64,000 nucleotides of DNA, from the NCBI GenBank assembly GCA_029465975.1, contig CM055741.1:7323403-7387402 (forward strand). The letters run 5' to 3'. A program made the translations under genes and the position numbers. Below are positions 10,862-21,448 of this stretch, in pieces (position 1 is the first letter of the stretch; each line of letters begins with the position of its first letter). This DNA is from Dallia pectoralis. Lineage: Eukaryota > Chordata > Actinopteri > Esociformes > Umbridae. The notes beneath the pieces were generated by a model, which worked only from the letters and a program-made list of their open reading frames with translations, did no database searches and had not been told where the DNA came from.

Positions 10862-13800
10862 ATGAACCGAACTTCCTTCAGCCATTGGACGGTGGCGGGA
10901 GAAGCCAAGGATGCACAGCCGCCCGAAAGACTCGCTTCTCTGCAAGGACTTGTGTCGGGACGCGTCGCTGTGTCTTGGGTTATGCTGTTATTCCTTGGCG
11001 CATTACCACAGCAGGTTGTAGGTGCGAGCCTCGCAACCACCACAGGGGAACATGCAGGAGTTTGTCCTAACAAGCTGAATTCCAACCTCTGGGTTGACGC
11101 ACAAAGCACCTGCGAGCGTGAATGTAACGTCGATCAGGTAAATGCGTTTTCCGGGGTTTTATGTTATGGAAATGAAACCAACCTGTAAGGAAATGCCCTA
11201 AATCTATTAACACTGTTGATGCAATAATACAAATATACAAATACATCACATTGGGCAATTATATTATTACATAATACGATTTCCAACAAATGTAGATTTT
11301 GTAAAAATCTATTAATATAACATATAGGTAGAAAATGACATGTTTTAACAATAATTTCGATCATATATTTTTAACTGTCATTCTGAAGCTTTTTTATTTA
11401 CTCAGCAAAGGAAGTGTAATTATCGGTTTCTATACGGCTTCTTTTGCTTCATGGAGTACAACCATGAGATGATAGGCATGTAGCCTACAATCCATTTAAA
11501 ATCTACATAAATAGTAAACGTTTTGAAGTTAAAGTCAGCAAACAGTTACTGTGTTGTTCCCTTCTATATGGCTTCCTGTTTCACTGGAGTATAAAAATGA
11601 GGCATGCTTGTAAATTCCCTATGGCAAACTCACGAATAATAATAAAAAAACTGGTTTGAACACAATGGAACAGTGGTAAACTTGCTTGGCTGTGGACACA
11701 TCTTCCCGTATAGGAAAATACTGTAGAACTATTAATAATAGAAATACCAAATGTAGTGGTATTTTGGGATCCCATATATCATACAAAGATGACAGCCATA
11801 TGCAGATTATATGATTATATGCAGATTATATGACAATCTTTATTAAGAACACCCAGCCAAAGTTATTTTACATGTAAATGTACAATCAAATTTGTCCAAC
11901 GGCCCCTAAAAAGTTAGAGCTGGCACTGCAACAATGCAAATATAGGAAGACCCTCATAACATCTATTTTATATGGTGATATATATTTGTTTAGCAGCTTG
12001 TCAGTTTCACCTGCTCCTTCACACTATAGGTCAATGAAATCATGAACTCAACTAACAAGTATATCAGGACATCCTGGTACTTCTTCCTGAAACACTATTT
12101 GGGTTTTCCCAGCATGTGGGTTTTTTAGCCAGAATATTGTTAAAAAAGTTTATACTGTTATTTTTTTATCAGGAGAGTTACATCAACAACTTGCAAAGCA
12201 AGTGGCTTGGTCAACATTTTTCTTTAACTTTCTCTGGGATTCTATCTAGAAACCTTTTAGTAAGTGGCCAGGCTCTCTAACCACATTTGCTTCCCCCTGA
12301 CAAATAACTCACCTCCTCTAAAGGAAAAGATTGCCCAAAAAATATTTTTGCATTTGCTATCTTAGTCTTCAGATATACCCAATCAATAAACAAATGTAAA
12401 GGAAGATCAGGAGAGGTCGCTGGAACATTTTGATTACTTGTATTTATATGTTAAATATATATTTTCTTTAAAATAAAATAGATTTTGATTTACTTAATAC
12501 AATAGTAAAATATAGGTCAATCATCATGTTCAAGGTGAGTGTATTTAACTACCCACTATTTCTTTATTTAGATACACTACGCATTTGTTGTCTTAATAAA
12601 AGGAAAGTGTTTCCCCCAGGACTGTGCCGACTTCGAGAGGTGCTGCATCAACGTGTGTGGACTCTTCAGCTGTGTGGCGGCCCGCTTCTCCGACGGAACC
12701 CCCGCGACGCCAGACGGCCAGGGCCGAGAAGCCCAGGGCCCCGTAGCCACATGTCAAGGCTTCGTCTGTAGTCAACAGGGTGCCACCTGTGACATCTGGG
12801 AAGGCCAGCCCGTCTGCAAATGCCAGGACCGCTGCGAGAAGGAGCCAAACTTCACCTGCGCCTCCGACGGCCTCACTTACTTCAATAAATGTTACATGGA
12901 CGCGGAGGCATGTACGCGGGGCGTGACGCTGACCGTGGTGACTTGTCGCTTTCATTTATCCGAGACTCATGCGAGTCCGGCACCCCAGGACACGACAGCC
13001 AACCCGACGCCTACGTCGTCCCCGGACAACCACATGCCCCCGGCGCTTTTCTCCAACCCCAGCCACCAGTCGGTGTACGTAGGAGGCACCGTGAACTTCC
13101 ACTGCGACGTGACAGGCGCCCCGCGGCCTGACGTCACCTGGGAGAAGCAGAGCGGGCGACGTGAGAGCCTGGTAATGCGACCCGATCGCATGTACGGCAA
13201 TGTGGTCATCACTAACATCGGACAGCTGGTCGTCTACAATGCCCAGGTCTGGGACACGGGCGTCTACACCTGCGTGGCGCGGAACGCCGCCGGCGTTCTC
13301 CGTGCCGACTATCCGCTCTCGGTGATCAGGCGCGCGGAGGATGACGTCTTCTCCGAGGACCCGGAGATGGCGGGCATGCCGATGGGGCGGCCTTTTTCGC
13401 CCGTCGACTGCCTGGTGGAGATGGACCAGCGGGAATGCTCATCGGAGCGCCACGTGGACTGGTACTACGACGCCAAGCAAGGAACCTGCCTGGCCTTTTC
13501 CAACGGGGGCTGCGACGACAGCCGCAATCGCTTCCAGACCTACGAGGAATGCCGCGCGTCATGCCAGAGGCAGGGGACCGGGGTATGTTTGTTGCCTCCG
13601 GTCCAGGGTCCCTGCAAGAGCTGGGAGGCAAGATGGGCCTGGAATTCCTTGATGAAACAATGCCAGGCCTTCGCCTATGGCGGTTGCCAGGGAAACGCCA
13701 ACAGCTTTCGCACCAAGATGGAATGCGAGGCAAACTGTCCGCAGTCCAGGCGGCGGGCCTGCAAAACGTGCAGAGTCAAGGGGAAAATCGTCCCAAACTT

Positions 13801-14152
13801 ATGTCGCAGCGATTTCGCCATCGTCGGCCGTTTAACAGAACTGATCGAAGACCTCGACTCTGGCATCGCCCGGTTTAGTCTTGAGGAAATCCTCCGCGAT
13901 GAGAAGATGGGCCTGGCATTCTTTAACACCAGACACCTGGAGGTGACCCTGGCCAAGATGGACTGGAGCTGCCCGTGTCCTAACATCACCATGGAGGAGG
14001 GACCTCTGCTGGTCATGGGCGATGTGAAGGACGGCATGGCGGTGATCCAGCCCGACAGCTACGTCAGACCCATCTCGGATAAGAGACTGAAGAGGATCCA
14101 CGAGGTGCTGGAAAAAAAGACCTGCGAGATGCTGCAGAGGTTTCAGGACTAA
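10862..14152 (+). CDS. wfikkn1: WAP, Kazal, immunoglobulin, Kunitz and NTR domain-containing protein 1
   Basis: Two exons, 10862-11137 and 12620-14152, join in phase 0 to give about 602 aa. The family is secreted and binds myostatin (GDF8) and GDF11; single domains resemble protease inhibitors. A hydrophobic signal segment spans residues 36-54. A start at the in-frame Met of 10982 (residue 41) would give a more usual signal peptide, so the start is uncertain. In order: WAP about 67-118 (ending CCINVCGLFSC), follistatin/Kazal 136-201 (CEKEPNFTCASDGLTY), Ig 231-330 (VTWEKQSGRRE, TGVYTCVARNAAG), Kunitz 1 356-407, Kunitz 2 414-465 (GPCKSWEARW with Lys in the P1 position) and NTR 472-596 (CRSDFAIVGRL, CPCPNIT). 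It ends in RFQD as in WFIKKN1. Synteny with rab40c and mettl26 separates it from WFIKKN2. Confidence 0.95.
11138..12619 (+). other. wfikkn1 intron
   Basis: An AT-rich intron bounded by CAG/gtaaat and ttcccccag/GAC. I see no coding exon, no strong tandem repeat and no recognisable transposon. The following exon is much richer in G+C. Confidence 0.8.
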
Positions 14153-14625
14153 TTACCCCTCAGGGCTGATTACAAGCTGGGAGCACTTCTATCGCAGGCA
14201 ATGCAGTTAGGAGTTAGGATGTCACAGGTGTCTTGTCAGTTCTGCAAAATATGTTCAGGCATGTGTCTTGAGAAAGTTTTTAGACAGCTTCACATTCTCC
14301 AGATTTTGTTATGTCATACGTTTCATTTATAATTTATTCATGAAAGCGTTTGATAACTTCTCTTCCAACTGATTTTGACTATTTTTTTTATCAGGTGGTT
14401 TCAGCATGACAGTTTGATATAAAAACAACAACCAATTATTGTCAATGTATAATTTTGGAGTCAGCCCAAAGTAGATTCTGCGACTTAAATGGAAAAAAAG
14501 CACTTACTTAAAATCAAGTTTTATTATAATGTAGCACTAACATACGATCCAAAAATCACACTGCAGGTGTGCAACACTTGTGCCAGAGACCATTAAGGTA
14601 TAGTGAATAATTAAGGATCTAACAC

Positions 14626-14631
14626 AATAAA
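14626..14631 (+). terminator. Candidate wfikkn1 poly(A) signal
   Basis: AATAAA about 475 bases after the wfikkn1 stop codon, just before the Tc1-like relic. Confidence 0.4.
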
Positions 14632-14679
14632 GAAACACAAGACTCCTCTCAAGCTCTATCAGATTTGAATGGTGGTGAA

Positions 14680-15055
14680 TCATTGGTGAATGGTTAATTG
14701 CGATTTTCAGGTCTGGGTTTTGACTGGTCTACTTACTCAAAGACATTCACAGACTTTTCCTATGCACTCTGAACCAGACTTTCTTCAAGGACCACTGTAT
14801 ACATCTTAGTTCATCTCATTTCAACCCTGATTAGTCTTCCAGTCTCTGCAGCCGAGGAATAAATCCCCATAGTGTGATGCTTCTGCCACCACGCTTCACC
14901 ATAGGGATGGTATTAGCCAGGTTATGAGCGGTACCTTGTTTTCACCAGATATAGTGCTTTGCCTTCAGGACAAATAGTTGTATTTTGGTGTCACAACAAA
15001 ATGTGTGGAAAGTGAAGGGATCTGAATGCTTGCTAAAGCCACTATATGTATCCTA
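14680..15055 (-). mobile_element. Degenerate Tc1-like transposon relic, internally deleted
   Basis: The minus strand at about 14840-14950 translates to a fragment reading GTAHNLANTIPMVKRGG, matching the Tc1 transposase block that precedes the conserved LWG. Flanking DNA resembles the common salmonid/teleost Tc1 body. Near 15000-15035 the sequence jumps straight into the terminal region (GGAAAGTGAAGGGATCTGAA type), so much of the transposase gene is missing. The reading frame is broken and the element is inactive. It lies between the convergent ends of wfikkn1 and mettl26. Confidence 0.8.
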
Positions 15056-15146
15056 TTGCTGAAACACATCCAAAATAACGGTTGTAAATATCAATATTCA
15101 AAATGATTTTTTCAAATGAAAAGTAAGTTGTAATGTGTAAAATCGT

Positions 15147-15152
15147 TTTATT
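15147..15152 (-). terminator. Candidate mettl26 poly(A) signal
   Basis: The reverse complement is AATAAA, about 390 bases past the mettl26 stop. A second hexamer lies at 15163-15168 on the same strand. Confidence 0.4.
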
Positions 15153-15542
15153 CAATGAAACATTTATTGTACAACTTTGCAGTGATTTCTTTACTATATT
15201 CATTGTACTATATTTTGTGGTGTGGTGTGTATTGGGAGTCCACTTTTGACATCCCAAAACTTCAATGCCCTGTTCATATTAAACGAACGCATATTCATTG
15301 AGTCTCCATGCTGGTGGAAAAAATAAACAGATTTTCCATTAACCATTTTGAAAGTGTGTCATGCAAAAGAAGCCTATTTCTGTGGATATGCATTTGAGGG
15401 AATGTGAACCGCTGTGTGTGGTACGTGGTAATAGTTCAGGTTCATTTTCAACAACACTGTTAAAGTCCATAACTTGTCTGTCCAGTTGCACCCTGTATTG
15501 AGGTGATGTTGGAATAGAACCTCTGAGAGTCAGAAGACATCT

Positions 15543-16892
15543 TCACACTAGACTTTCCTTCCTGAAGAGAAGACACTTATTGTTCGCTGGCATGTCAACC
15601 TGAAACGAGGGGATCGGTTAGTTATGGTCTGAAATCACAAAATATATTCTCAATGCGTGACACGTCACCTCCAAATTGTGCCAAAAACAACACATTTTGT
15701 GTTAATTCAGATATTCTAGAAATAATCGATACATGAATTTTCGCTTCATACCATTTTCTCCAAGAACAGGCCACTTTTTTCTGCCACCGACCTGAGCAGG
15801 GTTACATCACGTAGGCCCCAGTCTGGATTTCTATCAAATATCAGGGGTGGGAGTTGGTTTTCTTTAATAATGTGAGGGCTTAATATCAAAAACACTCAGA
15901 CATTGTCAGACACTGAGTGGTTGTCACTTACCTCAACCGTAGGCTAAGGTCAAAGTCAATGTTGCTTTGTGGGGTGATATGCCCGTTCAACGCATAGGGC
16001 TGAAAAGAATAGCAGAGCATGTGTAAACTCACTGGCGTACGTTCGCACACAGCAGGCAAAACTATTCAGACTCATGTGGGAAATACATGCGTAACACTGT
16101 TTGTGTGCTATAACAATGGTAATAAGACTGGCGTGACATACTCCGTACGTCAGCAGAACTCCTTGCGGTTTCAAAACAACCCCGGCTCCTTGAAACATGC
16201 CCTGCGGGGAGAAACAGGATTACCCGAACTTCAAACACAGTGGTTCATCGAGAAAACGTAATTCTCCATGATGCATACCGGGCAGGCAGACATTGTTCTC
16301 TTGTCGCACAGTTCTTACCTCAGTGCAGGTCATAGGAGAGATGTGGATCATGTTGATGTTGAGTACCAGGTCTAGGGATTCAGGCGGGATGCCGCCCCAG
16401 TTCTCACAGGGCAGAGAGGCGTCGAGGTGGATGGCAGGCTTCACGTTAGGCAGGTTGTGATGCGCTCTATAGGCATCTATGCTGGTGTTGTGGAAACAAA
16501 AGAGATGGTTCTCATTGTAGTCCGCGATACAAAACAACAACAACAATGGCTTGTCGTTCGTGTTGGAGGAACAGTTAGGCCTAGGGCACTATTATCATCA
16601 ATTCCTAGTAGTAGAAGACCTGTCTAGATTTGGGGCAGAAGTTCACTATTCAGGTAAGACTCACATTAGAGTAAGAACATTTATCTATGCACACTCACCT
16701 GGCTAAAGACTGTCTGTCGTATTCTGACGGCTGCCAGGTAATATTTCGTAAGCCCTGTGCAAAATGCGTGACATGTTGCCCGGTGCCAGACGATATCTCT
16801 AACGCGTTTAACGGTTTCGCGGTGTCCACACTCTCACGGATCACGGCCAGGATGGGCTCCTTGTTCCTCTCCGCCGCAGGTGCGTTAAGCAT
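15543..16892 (-). CDS. mettl26: Methyltransferase-like 26 (C16orf13 homologue)
   Basis: Six exons encode 206 aa: 16699-16892, 16319-16481, 16142-16201, 15932-15999, 15752-15830 and 15543-15599, all with GT-AG borders. The human protein has 204 aa. The class I methyltransferase fold is suggested by the glycine-rich motif I, LEISSGTGQH (residues 31-40), and by LDLVLNINMIHISP. Other family blocks are AAERNKEPIL, WGGIPPESLD, PYALNGHITPQSNIDFD, NPDWGLRD and VDMPANNKCL. The start chosen (MLNAPAAERN) matches the usual N terminus; a Met seven codons upstream is in frame. The substrate is unknown for the family. Position next to wfikkn1 and rab40c reproduces the human 16p13.3 order. Confidence 0.94.
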
Positions 16893-17154
16893 CTTGTAAT
16901 GACCGGGATACACTCACCTAGTTACTAGATACAACCGTTTAAACCACTCCGGTTGAAATAGTTCCCCGCACTACAAGTTACTATCACAACAGTCTCCCGT
17001 GCCGTATTATTGCAGAGCTGCAACGCCGATCTATTTTGCAAACAACGTAACAAAAGCCATCGACTTCCGCCTCGTGTCACGTGACTGAATACGTATCCGA
17101 CATGGGGACCAATCAGAACTCGGATGCTTGCCAATGTGTTTATTCTAGAATGCA

Positions 17155-17180
17155 ATATATATATATATATATATATATAT
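17155..17180. repeat. (AT)n microsatellite
   Basis: Uninterrupted alternating A/T of about 25 bases. Confidence 0.95.
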
Positions 17181-17600
17181 ATTCTGGAATACAATATTTA
17201 CTGGAATGCATCATCTCACCTGTTTGTAGTTTGAACAGGTGGTTAAAACGTCAAGATTTCAAACAGCTGCAAAAATGTGCTATATATTCAGAAATGACAA
17301 TAAGATGTATCAAGGAAATCCAAATTGCCTACACATAATACGATAAAGACCCTAACCCCCAAAAAAATTAACAAATATATCGGCATTTTACCGAAGCCCG
17401 AGTCGACATATATATAATTTATAATTTATTAGCACCAAGAGGAGAAGAACAGCCATTACATTACCAAGCAGAGAATAAAAACATTTAAAATAAAATGAAC
17501 CTAAAATGTATAGTTGAACTTCAATTTCGTAAGTATTTTATTTACATAAGCAAATTAAATACATAAAAAATGTATCCTAATTCAGAAAATTGTGTTGTAC

Positions 17601-17606
17601 TTTATT
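17601..17606 (-). terminator. Candidate poly(A) signal of the ccdc88-family gene
   Basis: The reverse complement is AATAAA, 260 bases after the stop codon at 17866-17868; it is the first canonical hexamer reached. Confidence 0.45.
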
Positions 17607-17865
17607 GAATATCTTTACAGTTTAAATTAAGATACTTTTTAATGTATTTAATGTACTAGTAATACTAATAACACAAATTCACTATGTATCAAAAAGAAAT
17701 CCAGCCTACAACATATTAACCTAAGCAAAACGTTTTCCTGTGTGGGCATCAACAGGAATTATGTTGTGTAGGTGTTCTCTTCTAAGTTGTCACCGTGGTG
17801 ATGTTTAAATTGCATAACCCAATATAGGACTGTCCATGCAACCACAAATCAGTTGTCATTAGCAA

Positions 17866-20800
17866 TTAGCACTCTGTTATCTCCACGAAATCACCCTCGC
17901 AATCCCGGCCGGTCATTTGTCTCGATCCGTTCTCCGCGGTTCCCGGTTCAGCGCCGTTAGACGACTGCTGCCATGCGGGCGGACGACTGACGTCACAGAC
18001 CAGATTTGGGTTCAGAGATAACAACGTGTTCTGGTTCCTGTCACCGTTGGTTGCGTCGCCCGCTGACTCGCTAAAGATGGTGTCTGAGAAGACTGCTTCT
18101 AAGTTAAACTGGGCGCCACCGAAAAGAGATTCCTGGCAGGTGGATATCGGGCGATCTGCGGCTACTGCAGGGTCTCTTGGGGGTTTGCTGGGCGGTAATA
18201 GTGACGGTTGATTAGCACTGTCTGGGGCTTTTGTATTGTCCGGCTCCTGATTCAGGCTTTTGTGTGATTCAGTGATGGGTAAGGGATACATTTTTGCAGT
18301 CCCCCTACAGTCACTGTTGACGCTAGAACGTCGCGAGGATCCCTCGGCTGTTGATATTACGTTACTAGCCCGAGGTAGCGATGTGGCAGACCTTAGCGCA
18401 CCTGCCCCTCTTAGGCGCACCTCTTTCCCCAAGGGGGTGGAGAAGCAGTTGAGACACCCGGACACCGAAGTAGATTTACCCTGAACGTAGAGCACCGTGA
18501 CCGGGCACAGGGTTGAGGCTCGGTTGGTCTCTGGACCTTTGCTGGATAGAGATCGAGGTACTACGGCAACTTGCCCCTGAGCTGTTTTGGGAAGGTTCCC
18601 ATCCGAAGGTCGTCGGGGAGCTCTGCTACCACTGGAGCACCTCCTTAAGACGCTTCTTCGGGGCCAGGGGTCTTGTGCGCTCCCCACCTCCTTTCCCGTA
18701 CAGGGGATCAAGCCACGTGCGTTTGCTGTGGCGTCGGGCGAGGAGTTCGTCATGTGCACCTGCTCCCTGGGTTGGCTGCCGGTGCGTATTGTGGAGGAGG
18801 AGGAGCGTTGTTGGCTATGGGAAGTAGGTGTGGCGTCCAGCCGCTGTGGGTGGCGCGGGGTGGAGGTACCGACCGGGCTGCTGCCATTGGACCAGGCCTC
18901 GTTCTCTTGGCTGAGGCTAAATTCTCCGCTGCTTTCGCTCTGGGCCCGGCTCAGGACGCTTCTCTGACCTAAAGGACACATCAGGGGTGATATTGTATTG
19001 GCTTATTCCAACACAAGGTTATAAGCAACATGGCATATAAATAAAGTGTTAGAAACACTGTTAATACCAAGAAACACAGCGTTGGACACAATGTCTTGGT
19101 TAATGTGTTATATTATTATCCTCTGCCTGTAGAGGGCAGTATTCCCATCTACTTGGATAGTCGACGCCTACTTTTCGCAAGATAATATGGATTTGAAACA
19201 AGGCTATGTTGACAGCTGAATGGATTATTTCCATAATAATTCTCCAATGTGATGCATATACACACTGAATGGTATGTAGCTCATAAATGCACTTGTCAAA
19301 TGTTTTTAAATTTATATTTTCTTTGTTGCATTTGTGAATTAACATACCTTTTCTTTTACACTCATCAGTGACTTAGAAAAGTTTTTGTACTCTTCTATAC
19401 ATAATTAATTATTACATTATTACTATTCATTTATTTCCGTCAATCAACACACAATAACCTATAATGACAAGTTCAAATGTGCTGAGTAAAAGTTATTGAG
19501 AATGAAAATCTGAAATCTCTTATTCAGAATAAGTATTTAGACCCTTTCATTATTTGTAGTCTTCTTGGATATTGTAGATTGATGGCACAAAAAGTTCACT
19601 GTGTATAAGTCAATTACTGCAGTATATATATGGAAATTAGTGCACAATATATATGTAAATTAGTGCACTGTAAAAAATGTAATTAGTGCACTATATATGG
19701 TAACAGGTGTCTGTTGGGGGGTAGTCATGGTTGGCTACCGTGGTTTTGGGGGTCGTCTCCATCATCGAAGCCAGTCGCTATGACACTGTCGTTCGAATCC
19801 TTATCTGTGGAACATGGAATAGCAGGGATTAGAAAACAAGACACCTGGTTAGACAGAACAGAGGCTGTGTTGAGTGAAACCCGTCAGGTTAATAGGCAGA
19901 TAGCATATGTCAAGCGCTGTTAAATCAAACCAACAGAATTGCAAAAAGACAGTGATTCTTAAAGCTACGGCGCGACTACATACCAGATAGCTCATGGAGC
20001 TGACAAATGGAGGGGTGTAAAATGGACGGTGAATGACCACCGTTCGGGTGTAGCTCGGGGCTGCTGGTGGCGGAGTCGGTGGGTCGATAAAACAATGGAA
20101 GGGTGGAGGTCTGGTTATGGCGGGTTATGGATAAGATGGAGTCGCTCTGGGACGAGGTCATGGACTCCGTTCTGGACCTGTCCTTCTTGACCTCTGACCC
20201 TTCCCGTTTCTCTGGGTCCTCTGACGGGGTGTAAGGTCGTATCGGGTCAGCCAGTCTGTCCAGGTCATTCAGCGCTGGAGGTGGACGTAGGGGTCGGGGG
20301 GCATTGGGAGATATGGGATGAGTGGGTTTGCGTCTGAAATGCGGAATGCAGTATTCCTTCTTATCCTGCCTTTCCATCCATCCGTACTTCCTTCCTGGTC
20401 CCTGGGAACTAGCGCCGTGTGCCGTGTTTGCTAGGCATTGCAGTATCCCCCCTGATCTGATCCTATCAACGCAATGTAATGCTTATGCTAATTAGGTCGG
20501 TGGATGGTCACTACTTATGTTTGCTCACTGTCGTCTGCTATGATCTGCGTTCATTGAGTGATCGACAAATGGTGACTGAACTGTGATGGCGTTGGATTTG
20601 AAATCAAATAAAACGTCATGAGTGGACGCAGTAAGGGTTACAAAAAACACAATGGAAGGTTTCAGCAGCACAATCTGTAGACACATTTAAAGAGAATTGA
20701 GGCTAGGATCCTGTCTGCAGCTATCGATACAACGGTGGCTACAGAAAGAACTAAAATCAATGTAAACCCATGAGGTGAAAACAAATAAGGTCATATGAGT

Positions 20801-21415
20801 GACTAACAGGAGTTGGCCTGATACCAGATCTGTTCGAGCTCAGTGCCAAATAACAAACAGGTCTGAGATACGTTCAAGGTAAGGCAGGAAGTAAACATTG
20901 ACCCCTAAACATTCACTCATGTTTCTTACACACGGAACGACGGAAGAGGGACTTGACTTTGTCCATCTCCTTCAGTCTGTTCCGCATGAGGGGAAAGATT
21001 TTCAGGGCTGCGACTTTAGGGCGTCACGACGAGGTACGGGAGGATGAGACAGGGATGAGGGAGACCAACGTGGATGCAGGCAGGGGGTTAGGGAGGGACG
21101 AGGGGGGGGGCTCAGGAAGATGGAGACAGGGGGTGATGGAGGGACAGAGAGGGGGAGAGATTGTGGACAGAGTGAATGAGGAAGAGAAAATATAGAGTGA
21201 AAATGGGGGGAGGAATAGAGGGAGAGACCAGAGAGATTGAGGAGGAGAGACAAGGGAGAGATAGACGAGGTGGGAGGAGGAATATAGGGAGAGACAAGGG
21301 TGATGGAGAGAAAGAGAGCGGATATGGAAAGAGTAACAGAGGGAGAGAACACATTAACACACAGTATGGGAATTGACAAAACACAGGACAGGATACCTTA
21401 CAATACAATAAACCA

Positions 21416-21448
<33 letters not shown>

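Larger units (their letters stand above)
16893..17865. other. Spacer between mettl26 start and ccdc88-family 3' end
   Basis: Contains the mettl26 promoter side and the 3'UTR of the ccdc88-family gene. A pure (AT)n tract lies at about 17155-17180. Reverse-strand AATAAA hexamers at 17601-17606, 17537-17542 and 17425-17430 are candidate poly(A) signals for the ccdc88-family transcript. No further gene is seen. Confidence 0.55.

Noticed and set aside
13341..13878. Alternative-frame ORFs inside wfikkn1 exon 2
   Set aside because: GC-rich coding exons open shadow frames; the +1 frame carries all domain cysteines.
18513..18972. Plus-strand ORFs opposite ccdc88-family exon 29
   Set aside because: Antisense shadows of the minus-strand exon, which contains conserved family blocks.
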